This document shows positions 18,250 to 26,365 of a stretch of 36,224 bases of DNA, one piece after another. Below the pieces are notes generated by a model that worked only from the letters and a program-made list of their open reading frames with translations, searched no databases and had not been told where the DNA came from. Position 1 is the first letter of the stretch. Each line of letters opens with the position of its first letter. The translations under genes were made by a program, and so were the position numbers. Origin of the DNA: Pseudomonas sp. RIT-PI-AD (GTDB taxonomy: Bacteria; Pseudomonadota; Gammaproteobacteria; Pseudomonadales; Pseudomonadaceae); assembly GCF_025642785.1 (NCBI RefSeq), contig NZ_JANZKU010000034.1:1-36224 (forward strand), given 5' to 3'.

Positions 18250-18332
18250 ATTTGCCGGAGCAAGAAGGTCGATCGGACTTCGATCGGTGCACCGCTGGAA
18301 AACGGGTGCGGAACTACGTGAAGAGGTGTCGC

Positions 18333-18551
18333 TTAACGCCAGAACGGCTTGCTCAGTTCGGCTTGACGCTGGGCTTCGCTGATACCGGCATCGGCCAGCA
18401 GGCGTGCATCCAGACGGGCCAGTTGCTGGCGGCTGAAGATGCGGCGCTGCCACAGAACCAGGGTAGCGAGCATGCGCAGGGGCAACGAAGCCTGGGCGCG
18501 AGTGGAGAGGCTGTTTTCGTAGATCAGATCGGAACTGAGGGTACGTTCCAT
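18333..18551 (-). CDS. Small DUF1127 protein
   Basis: The 72-residue protein ends in the DUF1127 (YjiS-like) pattern: a hydrophobic, aromatic helix (MLATLVLWQRR), then RQQLARLDARLLADAGISEAQRQAELSKPFWR. Proteins of this type are 45-75 residues; some bind RNA or regulators and affect phosphate or C/N metabolism, but the role here is unknown. A strong ribosome binding site (GGAAGGAAG on the minus strand) lies 7 nt before the ATG. It faces the A-band operon tail to tail and is preceded by a repeat-rich region (18678-18800). In other pseudomonads such genes often sit beside MocR/GntR-type regulators; none is next to this one. Confidence 0.88.
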   Translation of the reverse strand: MERTLSSDLIYENSLSTRAQASLPLRMLATLVLWQRRIFSRQQLARLDARLLADAGISEAQRQAELSKPFWR

Positions 18552-18677
18552 GGTGCGCTTCCTTCCGCTTGTGGCGGGCTGTGAGGTTTAACTGGACGCT
18601 ATGATCCTCCGTATGGATGAGACTCTATAGTCACAGTTGACCAAAATTGCGCGGCGTGATTGCGGTGTTTTTCAAAA

Positions 18678-18802
18678 CTGTACTGTTACCGAATGGATCA
18701 GCTGTACCGGTTTTGCGCGTGTCGAGTGCGTTTTTTCTACCCAAATCGTCCTTGTGTACCGTTTCGGTGCATTTTCTGGGGTTACCGACCCGTACAGTTT
18801 CC
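18678..18802. promoter_or_regulatory. Four GTAC-centred repeats upstream of the DUF1127 gene
   Basis: Similar 10-12 bp elements occur in the same orientation: CTGTACTGTTACC (GTAC at 18680), CTGTACCGGTTTT (18704), GTGTACCGTTTCG (18756) and CCGTACAGTTTCC (18792). The loose consensus is (C/G)YGTAC(C/T/A)GKTT, and centre spacings are 24, 52 and 36 bp. They fill most of the 323-bp gene-free stretch 18552-18874. That stretch lies upstream of the leftward DUF1127 gene and downstream of the pnt operon. Direct GTAC-type repeats are reminiscent of MocR-family operators, but no such regulator is in the window. Confidence 0.45.
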
Positions 18803-18836
18803 ACTGATTGGGTAGGCGCGACCGCCACGAAGCAGA

Positions 18837-18859
18837 ACACCGGCCTGGGCCGGTGTTTT
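18837..18859 (-). terminator. Intrinsic terminator downstream of pntB
   Basis: ACACCGGCC (18837-18845) pairs perfectly with GGCCGGTGT (18848-18856). The flanking TTTT lies on the plus-strand side, and on the minus strand the hairpin is preceded by AAAA and followed by the T-rich TCTGCTTCG. It starts 19 bp beyond the pntB stop and could work in both directions, separating pnt transcription from the DUF1127 gene. Confidence 0.7.
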
Positions 18860-18874
18860 GTTCGAGCCGCTGCT

Positions 18875-20326
18875 TCAGTCCACGGCCTTGACCATGTCCT
18901 CGATCACTTTCTTCGCGTCGCCGAACACCATCATGGTCTTGTCCAGGTAGAACAGCTCGTTGTCCAGGCCGGCATAGCCGCTGGCCATGGAGCGCTTGTT
19001 GACGATGACGGTCTTGGCCTTGAAGGCTTCCAGGATGGGCATGCCGGCGATGGGCGACTTGGGATCGTTCTTCGCCGCCGGGTTGACCACGTCGTTGGCG
19101 CCCAGCACCAGTACCACGTCGGTCTGGCCGAATTCCGCGTTGATGTCCTCCATCTCGAAGACCTGCTCGTAGGGCACTTCCGCCTCGGCGAGGAGGACGT
19201 TCATGTGCCCGGGCATGCGCCCGGCGACCGGGTGGATCGCGTACTTCACGGTCACGCCGCGATGGGTGAGCTTCTCCGCCAGTTCCATCAGCGCATGTTG
19301 TGCGCGGGCCACGGCGAGGCCGTAGCCCGGCACGATGATCACGCTGTCGGCGTTGGTCAGCAGGAAGGCCGCATCGTCGGAAGAGCCGGACTTCACCGGG
19401 CGCTGTTCCTGGCTGCCCGCCGCCGGGCCGGCATCGGCGTGGGCGCCGAAGCCGCCGAGGATCACGTTGAAGAACGAGCGGTTCATCGCCTTGCACATGA
19501 TGTAGGACAGGATGGCGCCCGAAGAACCCACCAGCGAGCCGGCGATGATCAGCATCGAGTTGTTCAGCGAGAAGCCGATTCCCGCGGCCGCCCAGCCGGA
19601 ATAGCTGTTGAGCATCGACACCACCACCGGCATGTCCGCGCCGCCGATGGGGATGATGATCAGCACGCCGATGACGAACGCCAGCGCCACCAGCAGGGCG
19701 AAGGCACCCAGGTTGCCGGTGAAGGTGAACGCCAGGCCCAGGGCGAGGATCGCGATCCCCACAATCAGGTTGAGCATGTGCTGCCCGGCGAACTGTACCG
19801 GTGCGCCCTGGAAGAGGCGGAACCTGTACTTGCCCGAGAGCTTGCCGAAGGCGATCACCGACCCGGAGAAGGTGATGGCACCGATGGCCGCGCCGAGGAA
19901 CAGCTCCAGGCGATTACCCGCCGGGATGGGGTCGGCCATGTGGGTGACGATGCCCAGGGATTGCGGCTCGACCACGGCGGCGATGGCGATGAACACCGCG
20001 GCCAGGCCGATCATGCTGTGCATGAACGCCACCAGCTCCGGCATCTTGGTCATTTCGACGCGCTTGGCCATGATCGAACCGGCGCTGCCGCCGATCAGCA
20101 GGCCGAGCACCACGTAGCCGATGCCCGCCGCGCTGGCGCCCTCGGTGGCGAATTGCGCGCCCAGCTTATAGATGAGGCCGAGGGTGGTGAGTACGGCGAG
20201 GGTCATGCCGATCATCCCGAACAGGTTGCCCCGTCGCGAAGTGGTCGGGTGGGACAGCCCCTTGAGCGCCTGGATGAAGCACACCGAGGCGAGCAGGTAG
20301 AGAAGCGTGATCAGGTTCATGCTCAT
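18875..20326 (-). CDS. pntB: Proton-translocating NAD(P) transhydrogenase, beta subunit
   Basis: The 483-residue protein has an N-terminal membrane domain II of about nine helices (to roughly residue 260) and a C-terminal NADP(H)-binding domain III with GYGLAVARAQHAL, HPVAGRMPGHMNVLLAEA and VVLVLGANDVVNPAA. It uses the proton motive force to reduce NADP+ with NADH at the inner membrane. I chose ATG 20326 (MSMNLITLLYLL), 2 bp after the pntA2 stop. The second ATG at 20320 is also possible. A frame continuing further upstream lies inside pntA2 and is not protein-like. It is the last gene of a three-gene operon. Confidence 0.95.
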   Translation of the reverse strand: MSMNLITLLYLLASVCFIQALKGLSHPTTSRRGNLFGMIGMTLAVLTTLGLIYKLGAQFATEGASAAGIGYVVLGLLIGGSAGSIMAKRVEMTKMPELVAFMHSMIGLAAVFIAIAAVVEPQSLGIVTHMADPIPAGNRLELFLGAAIGAITFSGSVIAFGKLSGKYRFRLFQGAPVQFAGQHMLNLIVGIAILALGLAFTFTGNLGAFALLVALAFVIGVLIIIPIGGADMPVVVSMLNSYSGWAAAGIGFSLNNSMLIIAGSLVGSSGAILSYIMCKAMNRSFFNVILGGFGAHADAGPAAGSQEQRPVKSGSSDDAAFLLTNADSVIIVPGYGLAVARAQHALMELAEKLTHRGVTVKYAIHPVAGRMPGHMNVLLAEAEVPYEQVFEMEDINAEFGQTDVVLVLGANDVVNPAAKNDPKSPIAGMPILEAFKAKTVIVNKRSMASGYAGLDNELFYLDKTMMVFGDAKKVIEDMVKAVD

Positions 20327-20328
20327 GG

Positions 20329-20649
20329 TCAGTGCTTCTCCGCGGGTGCGGCGGCTTTCGGCGCCTTCTTCTTGAACATTTCCAGCATGCGCCGGGTGAC
20401 AAGGAAGCCACCGAACACGTTCACCGCCGCGAGGGCCACGGCGAGGGTGCCCATGGTCTTGCCCAGCGGGGTGACGGTCAGGGCCGCGGCGAGCATGGCG
20501 CCGACGATCACGATCGCGGAAATCGCGTTGGTCACCGCCATCAAGGGGGTGTGCAGGGCGGGGGTGACGTTCCACACCACGTGGTAGCCGACGTAGATCG
20601 CCAGCACGAAGATGATCAGGTTGTAGATCCCGGGGGATATCAGTTCCAT
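20329..20649 (-). CDS. pntAB: Proton-translocating NAD(P) transhydrogenase, alpha-2 subunit (membrane part)
   Basis: The 106-residue protein has three or four membrane helices and the segment [27 protein letters not shown], the conserved domain II start of PntA. In this split form the NAD-binding and membrane parts of PntA are separate polypeptides, as in P. aeruginosa and Rhodospirillum, unlike the fused E. coli PntA. A Lys/Ala-rich tail ([14 protein letters not shown]) ends the protein. It starts 13 bp after pntA1 and ends 2 bp before pntB. Confidence 0.94.
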   Translation of the reverse strand: MELISPGIYNLIIFVLAIYVGYHVVWNVTPALHTPLMAVTNAISAIVIVGAMLAAALTVTPLGKTMGTLAVALAAVNVFGGFLVTRRMLEMFKKKAPKAAAPAEKH

Positions 20650-20662
20650 GTGCGGTGCTCCC

Positions 20663-21784
20663 TTAGCCGTTCTTGCGGACGATTTGCCCGTCGCGGCACA
20701 TCAGGCACGCGGCGACGATGTCGTCTTCGAGGTTGAGGTGGAACTTGCCGTCGCCGTCGATGACCAGCTTGAGGAAGTCCAGCAGGTTGCGTGCGTACAG
20801 CGCCGAAGCGTCCGCCGGCACCAGCGCCGCCAGGTTGGTGTGGCCCACCAGGGTGATGCCGTGTTTCACCACCACCCGGTCCGCTTCGGTCAGCGGGCAG
20901 TTGCCGCCTTGGGCGGCGGCCAGGTCGATGACCACCGAGCCCGGCTTCATCTCCGCCACCGTGGCCTCGTGGAGCAGGGTCGGCGCCTTGCGGCCGGGGA
21001 TCAGCGCGGTGGTGATGACGATGTCCGCCTGCTTGGCGCGTTCGTGCACCGCCTTGGCCTGGCGTTCCATCCAGGAGGCCGGCATCGGCCGCGCGTAGCC
21101 GCCGACGCCCTGGGCGCATTCGCGCTCCTCGTCCGTCTCGAAGGGCACGTCGACGAACTTGGCACCGAGCGACTCGATCTGTTCCTTCACCGCCGGGCGT
21201 ACGTCCGAGGCTTCGATCACCGCGCCCAGGCGCTTGGCCGTGGCGATGGCCTGCAGCCCGGCGACGCCGGCGCCGAGGATGAGGATGCGCGCGGCCTTCA
21301 CGGTGCCGGCGGCGGTCATCAGCATCGGCATGAAGCGCGGATAGTGGTGGGCCGCCAGCAGGACCGCCTTGTAGCCGGCGATGTTGGCCTGGGACGACAG
21401 CACGTCGAGGCTCTGGGCGCGGGAGGTGCGCGGCGCGGCCTCGAGGGCGAAGGCGGTGATGCCGCGGCCGGCCAGCTTGGCGATGATTTCGGCGTTGAAC
21501 GGGTTGAGCATGCCGATCAGCACGGCGCCGGACTTGAACAGCGCCAGTTCGTCGTCATCGGGTGCCGTCACCTTGAGCACCAGGTCGGCGCCGAAGGCTT
21601 CGGCGGCGTCGCCCAGGCTGGCGCCGACGGCCTCGTAGGCGCTGTCGGGCAGGCTGGCGTTGAGGCCGGCACCCCGTTGTACGGTGACCCGGTGGCCTTG
21701 GCCTATCAGCTTCTTGAGCGTCTCCGGAGTCGCGGCGACGCGCGTCTCTCCGGCATGGGTTTCGAGAGGAACACCAATATGCAC
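20663..21784 (-). CDS. pntAA: Proton-translocating NAD(P) transhydrogenase, alpha-1 subunit (NAD-binding)
   Basis: The 373-residue soluble domain I starts [26 protein letters not shown], a sequence shared by PntA and alanine dehydrogenase. It has the Rossmann segment [31 protein letters not shown] and the VGHTNL segment. It binds NAD(H) and passes hydride to PntB. Translation begins at GTG (21784), supported by AGGAG on the minus strand 7 nt upstream (around 21792-21796) and by the normal N-terminus. It is the first gene of the operon. The 447 bp upstream carry no gene and may include a distant promoter. Confidence 0.95.
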   Translation of the reverse strand: MHIGVPLETHAGETRVAATPETLKKLIGQGHRVTVQRGAGLNASLPDSAYEAVGASLGDAAEAFGADLVLKVTAPDDDELALFKSGAVLIGMLNPFNAEIIAKLAGRGITAFALEAAPRTSRAQSLDVLSSQANIAGYKAVLLAAHHYPRFMPMLMTAAGTVKAARILILGAGVAGLQAIATAKRLGAVIEASDVRPAVKEQIESLGAKFVDVPFETDEERECAQGVGGYARPMPASWMERQAKAVHERAKQADIVITTALIPGRKAPTLLHEATVAEMKPGSVVIDLAAAQGGNCPLTEADRVVVKHGITLVGHTNLAALVPADASALYARNLLDFLKLVIDGDGKFHLNLEDDIVAACLMCRDGQIVRKNG

Positions 21785-22231
21785 TGCAAATCTCCTGCGT
21801 GATCGTTGTAGTAAACCCGTGCACTACGTCGGCGCCCGGGTGGCGGGGCGGATCAGCACAAAGCGCGCCGTATCGGAAATGCATACCGGCGGCGCGGCAT
21901 TTTGCAGGCGAACCGAAAGGCCTTCAAGAAGTTCTGGAGTTCGACGGGATGGGAACTACAAGTCATCGCATGACTGTTCGTTCTTTCGAACGGCCATGAC
22001 GCCCGTATCTGCTGGCTAAATGCCTGCGCGCAGCCCTCCGGCGGGCATCGGCTTCATCCTCGAGCTGAATGGCTATTCATCAGGAGCGCACGAAGTGCGC
22101 ATCGGCTCCGGTCAGCCAGATTAAGTATTAAGTTATTGTTTTTGAAGTAAAAGTTAAATAAAGCTGTTTTCAGCGGGCGACGGCGGTGTAGCCGGCCATG
22201 GCGCTTACTACAAGGCCGCAGCCAGCCGGTT
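21785..22231 (-). promoter_or_regulatory. Gene-free region upstream of pntAA with a candidate distant promoter
   Basis: There is no credible coding sequence in these 447 bp. An AT-rich island at 22119-22170 stands out. On the minus strand it contains TTTACT (22151-22146) and AATACT (22129-22124) separated by 16 bp, a plausible sigma-70 promoter for leftward transcription, which would give a leader of about 330 nt. Within that leader are a perfect stem-loop GCGCAC-GAA-GTGCGC (22086-22100) and the dyad CGTTCTTTCGAACG (21979-21992). Neither has a T-run. The island might instead serve the end of the upstream regulator gene, for instance as an AT-rich spacer. Closer promoters cannot be excluded. 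Confidence 0.4.
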
Positions 22232-24739
22232 TCACACCAGCAACCCCAGCACCTTGGCGCGCATCACCGCCTGGGTGCGGCGTTTGACCCCGAGCTTGCT
22301 GTTGATTTTCTTGGTATGGGTTTTCACCGTGTTCACCGAGATGAACAGGTAGCTGCCGATCTCCTGGTTGGAAAAGCCTTCGGCCAATAGCTGCAACACG
22401 GCCTGTTCGCGTTGGCTGAGAAGGCCCTGGGGGTCCTGCGCCGCGCTGTCCGGCGCGGGCGACGCGAGGCCCGGCAAGGCCAGGCGATCCAGGTCGTGGG
22501 GGGCGCCCTGTCGCAGGGGCCCGGCGACGGATCGGCCCCGGCGGCGGTCGGCTTCCGCCAGCGCCCGGCGCGCCTCGTCGGCCAGCGGTTTGAAATGCAG
22601 GGCGTCGCAGCGTTGCGCCAGGTCGCGCAGGGTCGTCGCGGCCGCTTCGAGGTCGCCGCGGGCGATCCCCGCGCGGGCCAGCAACAGGCGGTTGCGCAGG
22701 GCGAGGCTGGGACAGTGGTAGGGCGACATCCAGGGCCGCTCGCCGTCGAAGTAGCGGCCGATGCGCGCACCCACCGTCTCCAGGCGTGCCCAATCGCCTT
22801 GCCGGGCGAACACCTGCATGCTCTGCAGGCTGAGCATGCCTTGGTAGGAAAAGCGATAGACCTGGCGACAGTGCATACGCCGCTCGGCCTCGCCCAGGTG
22901 AACGAAGGCCTGGTCGAAGGCGCCGCGCCGGGCCGCGAGTTCCGCCAGGCCCAGGTCGCCCAGCAAGGCCAGCGGGTCGGCGCATTCCAGGGCCAGGCCG
23001 AGCCCCAGGCGCAGGGATTCGCCGGCCTCCTCGAGCCGATCCCCCGCCAGGTGCAGCTCCGCCTGCGCCAGGTGCAGGCGCCCGAGCAGCAGGCTGTCGC
23101 GGGTTTCGCGCTGGGCGAGCAAGGAGAAGCCTTTGTGGATCGCGTGCTGCGCGCGATCCGGCTCGCCGCGCAGCAGCAGCAGGTGGATGCGGTCCAGTTC
23201 GACGAAGACTTCGAACAGCAGGCTGCCATGCCGCCGCGCCAGCTCCCGCGCGGTGTTCAGGGCGAGCGGCGCCTGCTCCGGCTGGCCGCTGGCCAGGGCG
23301 ATGCGGGCCAGGGCCGACTGGCAGAGCAGGGCCGGCATCCAGTCGCGGTCGTCGAGATGCTCCAGGGCCTGTCGGCAATCCCGCTGCGCCTCTTCGGCGC
23401 AGAGGCCGCGCAGTGCGCCGAGGGCGCCGCGCAGGGCCTGGGCATTGGCCAGCAGGCGCCGGGTGCGGGGGCCGTCGGCCCGTGGCAGGAAGCGTCCGAG
23501 TTTGTCCAGGCAGGCCTCGGCTTCGTCGAGGCGCCAGGCCAGCAGCGAGGCCCAGGCGTTGAGGGTCAGTAGGCGCGGGCTGCTGTCGAGCAGATGCTCG
23601 GGAAAGCGGTCGCGCCAGGCCAGCAGGTGGGCGAGGTGGCGTTCGCCGGTCAGCCATTCCTGGCCGAGGCGCTCCAGGTAGGTGGCGGCGACCTCCGGCT
23701 GGCCGGCGCTGAGCGCCTGTTCGATGGCTTCCTCCACCCGCCCGGCGGCGATGAACAGCCGGCAGGCGCGCAGGTGCAGGCTGGCCGGGACACTGCCGGC
23801 GGCATGCGCGCGCAGCATCTGCGCCACGGCGGGCAGCAGGCGGTACCAGACGCCATGGCGGTCCAGCGGCAGGAAGAATGCTTGGTGCTGGAGCAGGCGC
23901 TCGAACAGCGCGGCGCCGTCGCGCTCTTCCCACAGCTGCGCGCAGAACTCGGCGGACGCCCGTGGCAGGTGGGCGAGGGTCAGCAGGTCCTGGCGGGCCT
24001 CCCCATCGAGGTGGGCGAGCAGTTCGTGGTCGAGGTATTCCTTCAGCCAGCAGGGGCCGTTCGCGCCTTCCCGGGCGTGGCGTCCGGCCAGGGACAGCGG
24101 TACGCCGGCGCACCAGCCGCGGGTTTCCCGCCAGAGCGCATCGCGCTCGGCGATCGAACTGTTCGGTGCCAGGCGCTCGACCAGTCGCGCGGTTTCCTCC
24201 GCGTCGAAGGCCAATTCATGGGCATCCAGCTCCAGCAGCTCGCCGGCCAGCAGCAGGCGCGGCAGGTTCCACGCGGGTCGCTGCCGGGCGCTGACCAGCA
24301 GGCGCAGGGGCAGGCCCGGTTGCGCCAGCAGGGCCTCGATGCAGGCGTCGAGGCCCGGGTCGGGCTGCTTGGGATAATCGTCGAGGACCAGCCACAGCGG
24401 TTGCGCCAGGCCCATGAGCTGGCCGATCAGCCGGTGCTCCGGCGCGACGTTCGGCAGCGGCAGGCCGAGCGCGCCGGCCAGGCCGTCGAGCAGGGCCTGG
24501 CGGCTGCCGGGTTGGCCGTTCAGGCCGAGCCAGGCCAGCGGCGGCGCGTCGGGCAACTGGCGCAGGCTTTCGCCGAGCAGCACGCTCTTGCCGAAGCCCG
24601 CCGGGGCGATCAGCACCCGCAGGCGCCAGTCGCCCGCCAGCAGGCGTTCGACCAGGCGCGGGCGTGGCAGATGCGCGGGGGGCAACCGCGGCAGGCCGGC
24701 GGGCCGGCAGGCGGGGACACTGGGGCTGGGGCGCGACAT
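22232..24739 (-). CDS. MalT-type LuxR-family transcriptional regulator (large ATP-binding regulator)
   Basis: The 835-residue protein has Walker A APAGFGKS (45-52), LWLVLDDY as a Walker B-like segment, a long helical TPR-like middle rich in LA/LARL repeats, and a C-terminal LuxR HTH (about 770-835) with LSQREQAVLQLLAEGFSNQEIGSYLFISVNTVKTHTKKINSKLGVKRRTQAV. MalT-type regulators bind ATP and an inducer, then multimerise on DNA. Position and orientation suggest control of the adjacent DUF1302/DUF1329 pair. I recall the same three-gene association in PAO1 (around PA3921-PA3923), unverified here. A GAGG sequence lies 5 nt before the ATG. The inducer is unknown. Confidence 0.9.
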   Translation of the reverse strand: MSRPSPSVPACRPAGLPRLPPAHLPRPRLVERLLAGDWRLRVLIAPAGFGKSVLLGESLRQLPDAPPLAWLGLNGQPGSRQALLDGLAGALGLPLPNVAPEHRLIGQLMGLAQPLWLVLDDYPKQPDPGLDACIEALLAQPGLPLRLLVSARQRPAWNLPRLLLAGELLELDAHELAFDAEETARLVERLAPNSSIAERDALWRETRGWCAGVPLSLAGRHAREGANGPCWLKEYLDHELLAHLDGEARQDLLTLAHLPRASAEFCAQLWEERDGAALFERLLQHQAFFLPLDRHGVWYRLLPAVAQMLRAHAAGSVPASLHLRACRLFIAAGRVEEAIEQALSAGQPEVAATYLERLGQEWLTGERHLAHLLAWRDRFPEHLLDSSPRLLTLNAWASLLAWRLDEAEACLDKLGRFLPRADGPRTRRLLANAQALRGALGALRGLCAEEAQRDCRQALEHLDDRDWMPALLCQSALARIALASGQPEQAPLALNTARELARRHGSLLFEVFVELDRIHLLLLRGEPDRAQHAIHKGFSLLAQRETRDSLLLGRLHLAQAELHLAGDRLEEAGESLRLGLGLALECADPLALLGDLGLAELAARRGAFDQAFVHLGEAERRMHCRQVYRFSYQGMLSLQSMQVFARQGDWARLETVGARIGRYFDGERPWMSPYHCPSLALRNRLLLARAGIARGDLEAAATTLRDLAQRCDALHFKPLADEARRALAEADRRRGRSVAGPLRQGAPHDLDRLALPGLASPAPDSAAQDPQGLLSQREQAVLQLLAEGFSNQEIGSYLFISVNTVKTHTKKINSKLGVKRRTQAVMRAKVLGLLV

Positions 24740-24929
24740 GGCGACCTCGTGGCGTTCGTCGGGGAACGCATCGTTGTTATGGAGTGGACCCTGTGCGGCA
24801 GACTAGTCGGCCGCTGCCGACGATGTAAGGAGGATGGTCGCGGCTGATGGCGGGCCATAACGCAGGCGTGCCCCGGGGAGGGGCAGCGGCCCGCCGCGCG
24901 GGAGGGCGCGGGCGGGCTCGGAGGGGAGT

Positions 24930-24952
24930 CGCGCCGCCGGGTCGGCGGCGCG
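24930..24952 (-). terminator. Perfect GC stem-loop after the DUF1329 gene
   Basis: CGCGCCGCCG (24930-24939) and CGGCGGCGCG (24943-24952) form a 10-bp stem with a GGT loop, beginning 7 bp past the DUF1329 stop on the minus strand. There is no T-run after it, so it may stabilise the 3' end or cooperate with Rho rather than act as a classic terminator. The rest of 24740-24958 shows no gene; it should hold the promoter of the MalT-type regulator. Confidence 0.5.
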
Positions 24953-24958
24953 GGGAGG

Positions 24959-26350
24959 TCAGCGGATGCCGTCGTTGCGCAGCGCGGCGGGCGTGTAGTC
25001 GGCGGCGGAAGCCTTGAAGCCGAACTCGAAGCTGTGCTTCTCCTCGTTCTTCATGCCCAGGGCCAGGTAGCGGCCGCCGATGATGTCGTACAGCGCTTCC
25101 AGGGTGTAGGCCGGCACCTGATGGTCGTAGTAGAACTGCTGGTGACCCTCGGCGACCCGCCACAGCGCGCCGCGGCCGTCGTAGTGATCGACCAGCGCCA
25201 CCTGCCAGCTGTCCTCGTCGATGAACATGTGGCGCTTGGCGTAGATGTGCCGCTCGCCGCTCTTCACCGTGCCGATCACTTCCCAGACGCGGTGCAGTTC
25301 ATAGCGGGTCAGGTCCTGGTTGATGTGGCCGGCCTTGATCACGTCGTCGTACTTGAGCGACGGCGAGTCCAGCTTGTAGGCGTTGTAGGGGATGTACATC
25401 TCGCGCTTGCCGACCAGCTTCCAGTCATAGCGGTCCGGCGCGCCGGAGAACATGTCGAAGTTGTCCGAGGTGCGCAGGCCGTCGGCGGCGGTGCCGGGGC
25501 CGTCGTAGGCCACCTGCGGGGCGCGCCGTACGCGGCGCTGGCCGGCGTTGTAGATCCACGCCAGGCGCGGCTCCTTGACCTGGTCGAGGGTCTCGTGGAC
25601 CAGCAGGACGTTGCCGGCCAGGCGCGAAGGCGCGGTCACCCGCTGCTTGAAGTAGGTGAGGATGTTCGAGGCCTTGCTCTGGTCCAGGTCGGCGATTTCC
25701 TGGGGGAAGGCCACCTCCTCCTCGAAGCGGATCGGCGTGAAGCTGCCGTTGGTCTGCGGCGTGGCCTGGATGATGGTGCGCTTGAGGTTGCCGCCGCGGT
25801 AGCGGGTGACGTGGTTCCACAGCACCTCGACGCCGTTCTTCGGAATCGGGAAGGCGTAGTAGCGGCTCTTCTCGAAGTTGGCCAGGCCGTTGCCGTCGTT
25901 GATCGGTTGCACGTTCAGCGCGCTCTGCTTGATCGCCGCGTAGATGCTGTCCGGCAGGGCCACCGTGCGGTGGCTCGGGTACACCGGCATGCGGTAGGTC
26001 TCGGGGTAGCGCTTGAACATCGCCTGCTGGCCGTCGGAGAGCTTGTCCTTGTACTGCTCGACATTCTGCGCGGTGATGGTGAACAGCGGTTTTTCCGCGG
26101 CGAAGGGGTCGGCGAGGAAGCCCTTGGCGTCCACCGCGCCGGCGTTCTTCGGCAGGCCGCCGGTCCATTCGGGGATCGAGCCGTCGGCGTTGCCGGCCTT
26201 TTCGGCGCCCACCGGGGTGAGGCTGGTGCCGAGCTTGGCGGCTTCCTCGGGGGAAACCGCGGCCATCGCGCTGCCGGCGAGCAGGGTCAGCGCCAGGGCG
26301 CCGCCCTGGAAGAGTCGCAGGGTCGGGGTGGGGATTCGAGTCGTATGCAT
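24959..26350 (-). CDS. Exported DUF1329 protein
   Basis: The 463-residue protein begins with a signal peptide (GGALALTLLAGSAMA, cleavage likely after A30), then AVSPEEAAKLGTSLTPVGAEKAGNADGSIPEWTGG, the standard DUF1329 opening. Later family segments include RRVRRAPQVAYDGPGTAADGLRTSDNFDMFSGAPDRYDWKLVGKREMYIPYNAYKL and the KRHMFIDEDSWQ region. DUF1329 proteins have an outer-membrane-lipoprotein-sorting type fold and are usually encoded beside DUF1302 proteins. They are linked to handling of hydrophobic compounds at the outer membrane, but the exact role is not settled. No lipobox Cys is present at the cleavage site. GGAG precedes the ATG by 6 nt. The gene follows DUF1302 after a 15-bp gap, so they form an operon. 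Confidence 0.9.
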   Translation of the reverse strand: MHTTRIPTPTLRLFQGGALALTLLAGSAMAAVSPEEAAKLGTSLTPVGAEKAGNADGSIPEWTGGLPKNAGAVDAKGFLADPFAAEKPLFTITAQNVEQYKDKLSDGQQAMFKRYPETYRMPVYPSHRTVALPDSIYAAIKQSALNVQPINDGNGLANFEKSRYYAFPIPKNGVEVLWNHVTRYRGGNLKRTIIQATPQTNGSFTPIRFEEEVAFPQEIADLDQSKASNILTYFKQRVTAPSRLAGNVLLVHETLDQVKEPRLAWIYNAGQRRVRRAPQVAYDGPGTAADGLRTSDNFDMFSGAPDRYDWKLVGKREMYIPYNAYKLDSPSLKYDDVIKAGHINQDLTRYELHRVWEVIGTVKSGERHIYAKRHMFIDEDSWQVALVDHYDGRGALWRVAEGHQQFYYDHQVPAYTLEALYDIIGGRYLALGMKNEEKHSFEFGFKASAADYTPAALRNDGIR

Positions 26351-26365
26351 GTCTGCTCCATTACC

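Noticed and set aside
18271-18288. Repeated CGATCG elements around a 5-bp spacer downstream of wbpZ
   Set aside because: CGATCG is itself a palindrome and common in GC-rich DNA, and the flanks do not extend the symmetry.
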